A stretch of DNA of 64,000 bases from Syngnathus acus. Its lineage: Eukaryota; Chordata; Actinopteri; Syngnathiformes; Syngnathidae. A program made the translations under genes and the position numbers. Location: contig NC_051095.1 in the NCBI RefSeq assembly GCF_901709675.1, forward strand, positions 13,837,456-13,901,455, written 5' to 3'. The notes below the pieces were generated by a model. It was not told where the DNA came from. It worked only from the letters and a program-made list of their open reading frames with translations, and did no database searches. Positions 39,801 to 52,000 of the stretch are shown one piece after another. Every line of letters begins with the position of its first letter. Position 1 is the stretch's first letter.

Positions 39801-40392
39801 CACGCAAGCAGCTACAGTAAGCCAAAACTAAAATCCTGATGCTCACCCAAGCGGGCAATGTTTCTGACATCACCAACTAGGCCACACCCCTTAAAGGCAC
39901 ATTCAACACTAGTTGTTGAGGCTCAAAGTGCATTAATTAAGATGTATAAAACCAGTTTGAGGATTTTGTGGCATTTGTTTTTAATCCCAAAAGTATTTTC
40001 CAATGTAATGTGTTGTTTTTTAACAAGTACAAATGGTTTTCCTTTAAGCCACATGCGGTTGTGCTAGTGCTACTTGTCACTTTTGCGGCCGACATCCCGT
40101 CACAGATAAAATAAAAGGCGTGAAAATGACAGGCTACTTCCTGCTAAGTAATGCACCGTTGGCGCTTTGGAAGCATTTAGCGGCGTCTATCTAGTAAGGG
40201 ATGGGGGTGGCGTTTGACTGGATGAATGCATTTTATCAGGAACAGAGTAGCGAGACAAGGTGAGTCAACCGATCGTCACACAGGCGGCCATCTTGTGTCT
40301 ATTCTGTGTGATTGACTGGCCGGGAGGTGAAGCATGGCAGGCTGCACTCCTCCCAGGCGCAGTCGAGACTACAGCTGCCTCCCTTCGCTAGT

Positions 40393-40472
<80 letters not shown>

Positions 40473-43400
40473 GTGTGTCTGTGTGTGTGTGTCTGTGTGT
40501 GTCTGTGTGTGTGTGTGCACGTGTGTGTGCGCATGTGTGTGTGTGTGTGTACACAGCAGATGGTTGTGTGTGTCTGCAGGTGTTTGTGTGTGACCTCTGC
40601 CATCGGGCTCCGTCTGAAAAATGTCAGCTGACAGATGGCTCAAAGTTGATTTACTCTCAGGCACTTTGTTTTAAGGTCCCTTTGGCACTTTGGGGGTAAT
40701 ATTTTATTCAGTCAGTTGATTTTATGATGATGGCTGCGTTTGATTTCTATTATTAGTACTGTAAGAAAGGCTGCATGTTACAAAATAGATAAGAGAAGTC
40801 ATGTTTATTTCTTGTGAGTTTTCTTGACGGAATGGTGTCATATCAAGGCAGCAATTTTTCATATAAAACTTGGCATGCAATCTTAATGTCATCATTGTCC
40901 CCACGGTATCAAAGATAAGCGAACCAAAATGAGCACGTTCATGCAGGAGCTGCTGTCGAACGGAGCTCACGGCCAGACGCTCACATGCAGACTCAGCAAT
41001 ATCACACATGTACAAATGTGATTAAAACGCTACGTTAATTGGTGGAGCAACTGTGACCTCATTTTCAGTTGAGAGCAACTGGCAAAACGGCCACCACTTG
41101 AGATATGGATAAAAACAATAATATTAATCAGAATGTCATGTTTAGACTAGTTGTGGCTGCGTAAAACATTATATTGTAAAGAAAATTTGGTACCTGACTT
41201 CCCCTTTAAATAATAACAAATGAAAAACAATAATTGGTTCATGAACAGTAACATTTATCAATGAATACAGCAGTGTGCATGTAGGCGTGTGAAACTTTTG
41301 GTTGAATTACATTTTATAAACGAGCTTAATTACTTACGTTCTCGATTTTATTGCTAGCCATAAAAGAAACAATCGCGGAAATGGGCGATTTCTCTGTGTG
41401 GAGACGCCTTGTCGACAACAGAGAAAATATGTGCTCTTTCCAGGATTGAAAGGAAAGACAACAGCACAAATACCAATAATGCTTTTGTTGTGTGTATCTC
41501 TGAAGGCCCAGCACATCCCCACTTCACAACAAAAGTCAAAGCGGTTTTGCTGGTCACTTGAGAACAGGAAATAGGCCTAAAAAGACAAAGAACCACAGGC
41601 AATTGGAAAAATGTGTGGCTTTGTGTCAGATTGCAGGGGGGAAGGGATCCTTCTCACCTCGAAGGCCGCCTGTCGCTGCAATCCAGCGCTTTTGCTCGCC
41701 ACCTCGACCTTGTCATGTCATTACCTTCTAATGGCAGCTTTCGGCAGGGGGGCACAAAGACTTTGTTTTTGCTTGGTCATTGATGCATGCGTCCCCCACA
41801 GAGTAGCCTGAACATTTAGCTTGTTTTATAATAATACACGTTTGCTTCTTTTATTTCTGTTTCCTGATGCCATCTTCCATTTATTCTGTCTTCCAGGAGA
41901 TTCGAAACATGCACAACGAGCAGCTGATGGGCATCCGGCGCGAGGAAGAGATGGAGATGTCCGACGACGACATGGAGGAGGTGCCGGACAGCAAAGACTC
42001 GGAGGACTCGGGTACGCCTTCCATAAATATTTTCTGGATGAATGTGATAAACGTTCCCGTAGACCAGGCCTGGCCGATGACGCGTAGTTCTTGGCCTGGT
42101 TTTATGTGGCTCTTCAAGTCCTTCCCACACTTACAGCAGCGTGGTTAACCCCATTCATTGTTTATGTTGTCCGGAGACTGAGATCAACCGGAATCAAATT
42201 CCTTGTTTGGTATGCACAAACTTGTCCAATAAAGCTGATTCTGATTCTGATGTGGTGAGAGGCACGGTGCTGTGTGGATGGTGGACGTCTCCTTGCTCAC
42301 TGTGAAGGGTCTGGCAGAAAAGTATAGCCAAAGTTGTTCTTTAAGTTTATGAAGAAGCACTGCAAAAAACAAGCAAAGAAGTTTAGTTTGTCAAAACAAT
42401 ATGAGAAGCATTTCAGGTGCTGATTTTTAATTATCTCTTGTTATCCTAAAGAAGAGCAATCACTGACAAACACTTTCAGACCTTCATCACCTTTCAGGGT
42501 AGCGTGTGAAGCTGTTTTGCGTGTGCAAATATGTGAGAGTAGTGTGTGAAGCTGTTCAAAGCTGCCAGCAGCTGTCAGCCCAGTATAGAACAAGGCGGCC
42601 GTTTGCTGAAGTAACAAAAATGGAACGGTGCCGCTAAACCTGCCGTCCTAACTTTAACTTCCTCCTGGCCTGATAATGGCCCCGATTTGCACTGATTGCT
42701 AACAGAACAGCATGGCTAATTAACATGGTTGTTGCCACACTGTTTCATCCATTATATAGTAACTCCTTTTTATTTTTTTACTTTCACAAACATTTTTCCT
42801 GTTCATTCTTAATTTTGTTTTCTATAGCACCTCTCTATGCAGCAAACTGAATTAGCTGTGCCTTTTGCATGCTTCGCATTGTTATATCGATTTTTTTTCC
42901 CACCGCACTGAAAACATTACACCCTCAGCTTGTCACATCATCTTTTATGCAATAGGGACATTTGATTTATTTGTTTTTTTAATACTCCCAAAAACTGCCT
43001 TCCCGCTTTATAATGGTCCTGAATTTTCCTCTTTGCTACGTTGATAGCTTGGCTAATCAACATGTAGATAGATGTATGCAAACGAAGCTGTATACTTTAC
43101 TCGACGTTTCGCAAGCCTTCAAGTCGGTCATCGTGGTAATGAGCGCTTGCTGTCAAATGTTTGGTCTACACATCGTAAATTGCTAAACACATCACCCAGC
43201 CCCACGATGACCCAAACCCCTCTTTAGGCGGCGATCAATCAGCTGTGTCAGACTCCAAAATAGAAAAGAGTAAGCTCCATCCATGTGCGCATGTAGGGTG
43301 AACCATAACATGGATGCCAGTGGGTCGATAGCGCCTCCCGTTAAATAGCAAACATTCCAAATCCGCCCAAGTGTTTGACACGTCTCAGATCAATGCTTCT

Positions 43401-46038
43401 CACCTCTAAACCTGCCAGAAGACTACAGTCATGCCCAGCGTGTGTTCATTAATGGTCCTCAATGCAACACTCATAAATACACACAACAAATGGAGCGCTC
43501 TCACTCACAGGTTGGCTTTTATCTCCTGTTGGCGGGCTTGCACTTCCCCAAAGAACTTTCCCCACCCTGTCTTCCAATTAACTTCCCCGGAGACAAGCAT
43601 ACAATATCCCGTCCTTTGATTTTGTTCGATAGGTCGTGTCATATGTCCAGCGAGGATCCGACGGACAAAACGCTGTGGGATTATCGCATATTTTTTCCCA
43701 CTCGCTAATCTCCTGTTGATCATGAGTTGTGAAGGATATTGAATTGAAGGTGTCTGGGATAGGATCCAGCTCACGACAAGCAATTCAGCAAAGACATGAA
43801 TAGATGAATAGATTTTACGTTCTGTTCTTTTGAAGCATCTGCAGATGTTTGGCGCAGACATCCATTAGGAAAATGAACAAATCACACTTAAACCATTATA
43901 TAATTATCTGTTTTACCATGTTCCAAAATATAGATTTATGCATAAAAAATGAAACATTGTCTGCGTTGTTAAAACGGAAACTTGTAATTGCCATCTTTAA
44001 AGTTTGCAGAATCTAGTGACAGTCGTAGTATTTATTTATTTATTTATTTCCCACACATTTCTTTCCCGTTTCTTATCAAGTTCCTTTTCTATGGCAACAT
44101 GTAGCAGACTAACTGGGACAGAATTAAAAGTACTCTGTTTGTCGCAGCTGCATTGTTATGTCAATACCAACTTTGTTTCTTAACTCTCTCTTAATAGTTC
44201 TGGCAGCCTGTCTAAGCAGCAAATTAGCCAAGCATAAATGAATTGCACTCTCTACTCAGTAGAGTCTACTGGTTGTTGCCTCATTAAATAAAGTATTCAA
44301 TGCAATGATTGTTTTTCTCCAATTACCCACAAACTTTTCCCTTTCTGCTTATTCTTTGTTTTAATTTCTGTGGCAACCCGTCGAGGGAGCAGACTTTTTT
44401 GGGTCGTGCGCCTTCTGGCAGTGGCTGCCTCCATTGTTAAATCGATGCAAACTTTGCTCTTGTCCTGTTAACTCTCTTAAGATTTCTGTAGCCCGTCTAA
44501 GCACCAAACTAACCGAGCGTGAAAACCCCTGCTAGTTTGTTGTTGTAGCTTTTATGCCAGTGATTCTTAAATTCCACTAGTGGTACTTGAACTCACTTAA
44601 GAGGCACTTGAGTCTCTCTCTATGTACAGTTAATTGTATTTAACATTTTAATACAATTTTACTATCTTTAGCTATAGTGTTAATGTTGAAACGGTGCATA
44701 ATGTTTCAGTTACTTGCAGCGATATCACAAACAGACCTCCTTTGCTACTGTACTTTCATGTTGGGACAATTTTTTTAAGTGTTACGCAGTGTTTTTTTCT
44801 GTTTAGTTAAAAATACTTACACAAACGTCGCTTTCTTCCTGTTAACCCTGGCAGCCCATCTTGGCAGAAAACAAGGCTGACTATTCTTTTGGCCAGTTGC
44901 TGCAAAATTGTGAAAGCCATTAAGCTTTAAGCCTTTGCGACAACACAACATACTATACTATAGTGTATCGTGTACTGTATATAGTGTTTCATTCATATGA
45001 AAGGTTAGTTCCTGACTTTTGATGATAATGAGAGTGGCAGTGAGATACCATCCGCCCATCTGTCACCTATGTGCATGACCTTTGCACAGGAGCTTTTCCC
45101 CTTGTCTGGGGTTTAATTTTAAGCCTTTTGATTACCCCCCAGGACCTCCCCTATTTCCACTTCAGTGTTATTATTATTATAATTATTATCATTATTTTTA
45201 CCAGCTAACAATACTTCAGGCAGTCATGTCTTAGGACATCCAAAATGATAGCAGGCCCTTGACAATTTTGACAATGTTGTTGTTTGCTCGCAAAAATCGT
45301 TTGAATTTGACTGTTTGACCACTCGTCATTGTACCGCCGTCCTGTTGACGTGTGTGCAGGCGTGTCGCAAGCTGAGGCCTTGAAGGAGGAAAACGACTCG
45401 CTGCGCTGTCAGCTGGATGCCTACCGGAATGAGGTGGAGCTGCTCAAGCAGGAGCAGGGCAAGAACCAGCCAATCAGGAGCGAGGAGGACAGCACGCACA
45501 CTCAGCAGCTCAGCTTTCTGCAGCAGGCGCTGCAAGGCATGCAGAAGGTAACAAACACATACGTATATGCCAGCCAGACAAATATGAATGTATAGAAAAC
45601 GACCAACACCTACACCTATGGATGAAGTGTAAGTCTCCCAATAATCTTTTTCAGCATTAAGCTAGAGAAAGGCAAAGTTGTGTGGTTGTTTGAATGCACA
45701 ATGTGTAATTATTTTCGGTTTATGTTCAATTTGGAGGTTAACTCGGAGTGGGAGTGTCATAAACAGTGTGAAGTCTCTTTTTTTGAAGAATTGTTCACTA
45801 TCTGCTGGTGCCAAAACAAAAACCTATTTCAGTCAAAAATCTGTTTTGATTTCAAATGAATCCAATCATTTCGTTTGAAATGTGCCATCCTTTAATTTGA
45901 TCACACCCTGTGTATTGAGATACAATTCGATATTTTGAATTGTTTGTCTGCCACTAATATTCTAAAGCCCTATCCTTAATTTTGAGTCTGTCATCTTTCG
46001 TCTCCCATCATGTCTCCTCTCTCACTGTCTGTCTCTCG

Positions 46039-46072
<34 letters not shown>

Positions 46073-49000
46073 CGCTCTTTCTCTCCAATCATGTCCTGCT
46101 GTTCATGTCCGCATGCAGAGTAATTACCTTTTATATTGAGCAGGTGAATGGATTGAATGAATTGGAAGATTGTGAATTGGTCTCCCGGGGCGTCCACGCG
46201 TCACCCATCAGCATCTCACTCACTTTCCTTCTGCTGAAATAGCGAGAGTGCAAAAGCACTTGCCAAGACCCCCGCCACAATTCTCATGTCTTGAAAAACA
46301 TCTCCTCACCACGGGAGGCCCTACCTTTTTCCTATGATCAGAATATTTCTCAACAGTGGAAGAGAAATGATCTCCTTTCTTTATGTTTGCAGTTTGCCAT
46401 GTTGCTCAATTAAGTCAGACCCCTGTTTCTTTTCCGTCGTCACATTTTGCCTCACTTTAGTTTCAAAACTTAAATATTGTTCAAGCAATAGTCATCCCAC
46501 AATAAGTGTTATTCTTGTATTCTTGTTCTTGTCACAGCAACTCCTGAAAATGCGTGAGGAGCTGAAGCAGCGGGAGTGTGAGCTGGAGAAGAGTCTGGAG
46601 GACAAACAGCAGCTCAAGCATCAAGTCCACACCCTGAAGGAAGGACTGCAAACCTTGCAGAAGACACAGGTAACACACACACACACACACAGACACGCAA
46701 AGACACACACACAGGCCACTTTCAAAATAATACACAATTTCCCTTTGACGGCAGTTCTAATCACAATTAGTCATCATAAATACTTTAGGAATTGTACAGG
46801 CAAAAAGTAACCTTTTGACATGATTAACAAATACAAGTAAAAGTTAAAAGATAAATTTTCATGATTTTGATGATTGTGACGGCCACCATACGCACGCCCC
46901 AGGGCTCCCCTCACCTCTGTATACTATTTGTTTACTGATGTTATAAGTTCCGTTTAAGGCATATTTTCCTCAAAAATCTCAAATGTGTAATCAAAGGGGG
47001 AGTGTGAGCTCTTTTGGCATCGCAAGAAGCTAGCTGGCTCATTTGACTAACCTCATACAGGCGCCATCAGACATACCCAAAGATGTCTTTTTCTTTTGGC
47101 TTCATTTCCAGTGCCGCACGACTGAAGCGAGCACAGCGAGGGTGCCGATTTGCCGCTTGAGTCTTCTAATGTTCTTGTTCCACTCCCAACGAGCTCCACT
47201 TTGTGCTTTTTTTCTTTTTTTAAAGACGTTTGCAAATGGACGTTTATTTTCCTGCACTTTGCTACCAAATGAGCCGGTTCATTTGCCCACGCCGCATCTT
47301 CTCACATGTAGCTTACATAACCTCGCGAAATCACTTGTGGCCTTATTTAAGTGAGTGGGTTATTTGTCTTTGTTTGTTTTTTTGGTTGGTTGGCCTGTCT
47401 GTCTGTCGGTCAGGCGGGCGGTCTGTTGGATTCTTTTGAAGGTTAGAGTTTCTATTGTTTCAGAGGATGTTCTATTTCATGCTAGAATTTATGAGGCCCC
47501 CCATAAAAATACTAATTCCATATATATGTCAAGGATAATTATGTTTGTTTTTCTACAAATTTCAAATGAATGATATTACAATTTCATTTTATTGCCAGCT
47601 AAGAGTGTAATTGCCCAAGTCGTTTTTTAAGATTGGGAAATTACCGTATTTTCCGCCCTAAAAGGCGCACCGGGTTATAAGGCGCACCTTCAATGAACGG
47701 CCCATTTTAAAACTTTGTCCATATATAAGGCGCACCGGATTATAAGGCGCATAAAATAGAAGCTATACTGCAACAAAGTGAGGTTGACTAGGGTTGCGGT
47801 ATGCATCCACTAGCCAATAACCAACGAGCCCTCTGTAAACAATCGCGTTTCTCAAACTATCTCCTATAAAATGATCAGAACTGACTAAAGTTCAATCTAA
47901 CGCATTGGTACTACTTACCTATGTTTCCCTTCCATATCGATCCGTAGATTTACTCGAAACATTAACAGAGCAGCCTATTTTGACATGAAATAGCCTGGTA
48001 CATATAGCAGCTATCGTCATAGCATTAGCCATCCGCATAGTCCCACGAGCGTCAGCTCGCAATCTCCCATGAGCCTCAGCAAAGTGTAAACAATCGCGTT
48101 TCTCAAACGATCTCCTATAAAATGATCGGAACTGACTAAAGTTCGATCTAACGCATTGGTACTACTTACCTATGTTTCCCTTCCATATCGATCCGTAGAT
48201 TAACTCGAAACATTAACAGAGCAGCCTATTTTCACATGAAATAGCCTGGTACGTATAGCAGCTATCGTCATAGCATTAGCCATCCGCATAGTCCCACGAG
48301 CGTCAGCTCGCAATCTCCCATGAGCCTCAGCAAAGTGTAAACAATCGCGTTTCTCAAACGATCTCCTATAAAATGATCGGAACTGACTAAAGTTCGATCT
48401 AACGCATTGGTACTACTTACCTATGTTTCCCTTCCATATCGATCCGTAGATTAACTCGAAACATTAACAGAGCAGCCTATTTTCACATGAAATAGCCTGG
48501 TACGTATAGCAGCTATCGTCATAGCATTAGCCATCCGCATAGTCCCACGAGCCTCAGCTCGCAATCTCCCATGAGCCTCAGCAAAGTGTAAACAATCGCG
48601 TTTCTCAAACGATCTCCTATAAAATGATCGGAACTGACTAAAGTTCGATCTAACGCATTGGTACTACTTACCTATGTTTCCCTTCCATATCGATCCGTAG
48701 ATTTACTCGAAACATTAACAGAGCAGCCTATTTTGACATGAAATAGCCTCGCGGGTACAACAGCTATTCGGTGACGCCCCCTGACTACAGTTACCGTAAT
48801 GTTGGGAAGCGATGCGACCTTGTAATTTACTAGTCGTACTAAAACGTACTGAAACATTTTGGCAGAGCACTGTGTACAACCAGTATGGATCAACAAATTC
48901 ATCAATTGATCCATATATAAGGCGCACTGGCCTATAAGGCGCACTGTCGGCTTTTGAGAAAATTTTAGGTTTTTAGGTGCGCCTTTTAGGGCGGAAAATA

Positions 49001-52000
49001 CGGTAAGTAAAAATAACAAGCAAGAATGAAGTTGTCTCAATTCAACTTTGTAGATAACATAATGATGTGAATAACTGACATAGACATGAAGAAAAAACTC
49101 AAATGTTATTAGCAAGTACTTTAGCAGGGTTTACGTGGAAACATTTTTGGCATTCTGATTGAAATCATTCCAAATGAAGATCTGTCCTTTACATACTCCA
49201 CTCCGTTAATCGTTAATGTTACCGACCAAGACAGATGCGAACGAAGCAGTCCATCGCCGCTCCAGATATGTAAATCAGCCTTAAATTGTAGCAGATCATT
49301 AACTATGTCAAAAGACTCCTAATGTTCAGTTTCCTTCTTCATTGTCATCATTATTCATCCATTCATCCCGGGATCACCTTGTTACTCCAGTGTCTGCCCT
49401 TGAGACACGTCTCCCATCCAAAGGGCTTGATATTGATCGGCGACGGCCTGCATCGTTGAGAGAGGATGACACTCAATATTTTGTCCATCGACTCGGGTTT
49501 CAGGTCTTGCCCTTGCTTATTCTTGTGAGAGCAATGGCCAGCGTTAAAAGCGAGCCGAAGCGTTGTTGTTATTACAGTCCATGTTTGAGTAGGTCTCCTC
49601 CTTCTGATCAAGCCCAGGGACAAGCTTGTCAATACTGCATTAACGCCAGTGAAAGTTATAATAAATGCAGTCCCCCGTACCCGCTGAGAAATATGCTAAT
49701 TAAATTCCAGCGTTGGGGCAAACATGAATCGTGAGAGGCACCCTCATTAATGTGAGACAGAAAAATCCATTCCTGGGTGTGCATTTCCCTTAAGATTAGC
49801 CACTCTTGTTGGGTGATTTGTCATGTTGACGAGATCTTTTCCAACCATTGACTGACCGACCCTGACGTTATGGCTATTCCCGTCACTGACCGTGGAGTTG
49901 GCATGCATTCATTTTTTTTCCTCAGCACAGTGCTGACTCTCAGCTTCGTCATCTGACCAAATATGTTTGAATTTATAAATATTAATATGCTTCAGTAAAT
50001 ATTAGATACCAACCATCTGCACAGATATTGCACATTTCTTTGACATTGGTCAATCGTTAGTTTCTTAGTAAGTCACAGAATATGTCGCCACCTCGGGCAC
50101 ATCCGAAAATCCACTCTGAACCCGTGCAGTTTGTGTGTGTGTTTGGAGTGGTAAGTGCGCTCCGCTCCCATTAATTTCAGAACGCAGCTTATGTTCAAAA
50201 CCACTTAGCAACTCGTGCTTGAACTGCACCCATCTGTACTACTTGATGTACTGGCGAAACCATGTACCCAGTTGGAGCGCCTGGTGCTGGCACTACTCTT
50301 TTTGGTGCATTCTTTAAACTCCCAAATGGCAAATTCGAGTAACAGTTAGAGTGCCCCCTCGGAGCGTATTTCCGAATGTGCCCTAGTCCGAGACAACAAT
50401 GCAATTAAGTACTTTTTATTATTATTATTCTTGTTCTACCTAGCTAGTTGGGTAGCAGGATTTCTCAAAAAGAATTGTATTTGCTTGGTGTAATGAATGA
50501 GAAGAACTAAATTAGGAAATTGTAGAGACTGTTAATTATTATCATTTTTCAATTCCTCTATTAAATAAATGAATTCCGGTGGCAAAATTTTGTCCGGTGT
50601 CTGTGACATCAATTTAGATTTGCGAGGGATTGTGACTCATACAATGATGTGAATGCAGCAGCCCATGCCAGCATTCACCAGGATAATCAACAAAATAACG
50701 AGCCATTATTTGTCCAACCAAACATATTAAACTTAAGTAAAAGCAACAAAACCACCAAGGACCTACCTTATCTATAATTACAGCATCTGCGGAAAAGCAG
50801 CGTCAACGAAAGAACCGCTCACCCTCCGTAAAACGAGAATGTATTCCTCCACATCATTTTACAACCTTAGAAATACTCTTACAGGAGTGCACATCCAGCG
50901 CCTCATGTCTGTTTGTTATTGTGTTGAAGCTGGAACGATCCAAACAAGACGACAGAGGCGGCGACGAGGCTGCGAATCAAACCAGTGTAAGTGGCAGCCA
51001 TCTTCTCTTGGCTTTCCCTTTGTGACATGACAAATCATTCATATCCGCTCGCATTAGTCACCCAATAAAGTCCCACACGTGCATAATGTGTGTTGGGGAT
51101 CTTGGGGGGCAAAGGAGGGCTTCAAGACAGAATCACTCGGCAGCGTTGGGAAGCGCACAATATTATGTAGGACGCCAAACACAAACATTATTAATTCCTT
51201 GTCTTTTTTCTTTTTTTTTCGCTACCTGTCACAGCTCCAAAACAAACAATTTGATCATTATTCTTCCAAGTATACTTTCTGTTTTTGTGTGTGTGCGTGC
51301 ATGTGTGTGTGCGCCTGTGTCGCTCCAGGCAAAGTGCTCTCCTCGCCTCATTCCCCCAATTCTTTCCTCCACGTATTCGCATGCTGATTGTCTCTTTGTC
51401 ATCTGTTTCTATTTCGTTTTACTCCACGGCTGAAGGTTGCCTATTTACCTTCTCAGCTACTGTGATTGGAAATAAGACATAATGTGTATTTATTTCAAAA
51501 TTCCAAGCCTTTCCCAGGAATCTAAACAATGCCTGTGACATGTTCAGGTGAAATACTCTAAAGCAGGGGGTCACCAACATGGTTGTCATGACAACCAAGG
51601 GCGGAGCCAGGGCATTGCGCCTACGCAGGTGGGCTTGTAAACAGCATAGAGTCTGAAAAAAAAAAAAAGCAAACCCACTAAAGGCATCATTTGTATTTTC
51701 GCTCATGGAGGCACCACCTGTATTCCTCTTATTAATTAGTGTGCGTATCTGTTCATGTTGCAATGTGGAGGGGGTATTATGTAAATTTTTTCTCCAAAAT
51801 AACCAGCTCATAAAAACACTACATGGCTATTTAATTTCACACAGTTATAAAGTAAATTTCCAATTTAAAGTGTGTTGTTGGTTTTTTTATATACTATATG
51901 TGTGTGCATACAGGAAAGTGCACCGTTATCCTGCAGTCAAGAGAGGGAAGGTCCTACAGAGAGGAGGTCCCCTAGTCCGGTTCATTCAGAGAGAGAAGCC

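Larger units (their letters stand above)
37682..41896. other. enox2 intron 6 (4.2 kb)
   Basis: GT-AG intron. It contains a CAGTGG...-ended inverted-repeat element (38108-38610) with a hAT-like end (38345-38391) inside it, and a (GT)n tract (40397-40550). 38650-40250 and 40700-41600 hold nothing recognised. 41340-41760 is moderately complex sequence. Confidence 0.8.
42012..45359. other. enox2 intron 7 (3.3 kb)
   Basis: GT-AG intron. It starts with sequence ending in a LINE-like AATAAAGCTGATTCTGATTC tail (about 42160-42252). It then holds an old, diverged repeated module, seen at about 42781-42860 and in a cluster at 44046-44525 with another at 44820-44890. 43080-43980 shows nothing recognised. 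Confidence 0.75.

Noticed and set aside
48672-49115. 147-codon minus-strand frame in the 251-bp-unit transposon, also seen at 61326-61673
   Set aside because: It spans the terminal repeat and shows no transposase or other domain. Openness in two near-identical copies is not evidence of selection.
51564-51600. Possible hAT left end (CAGGGGGTCACCAACATGG)
   Set aside because: No inverse right end or target duplication was found nearby.
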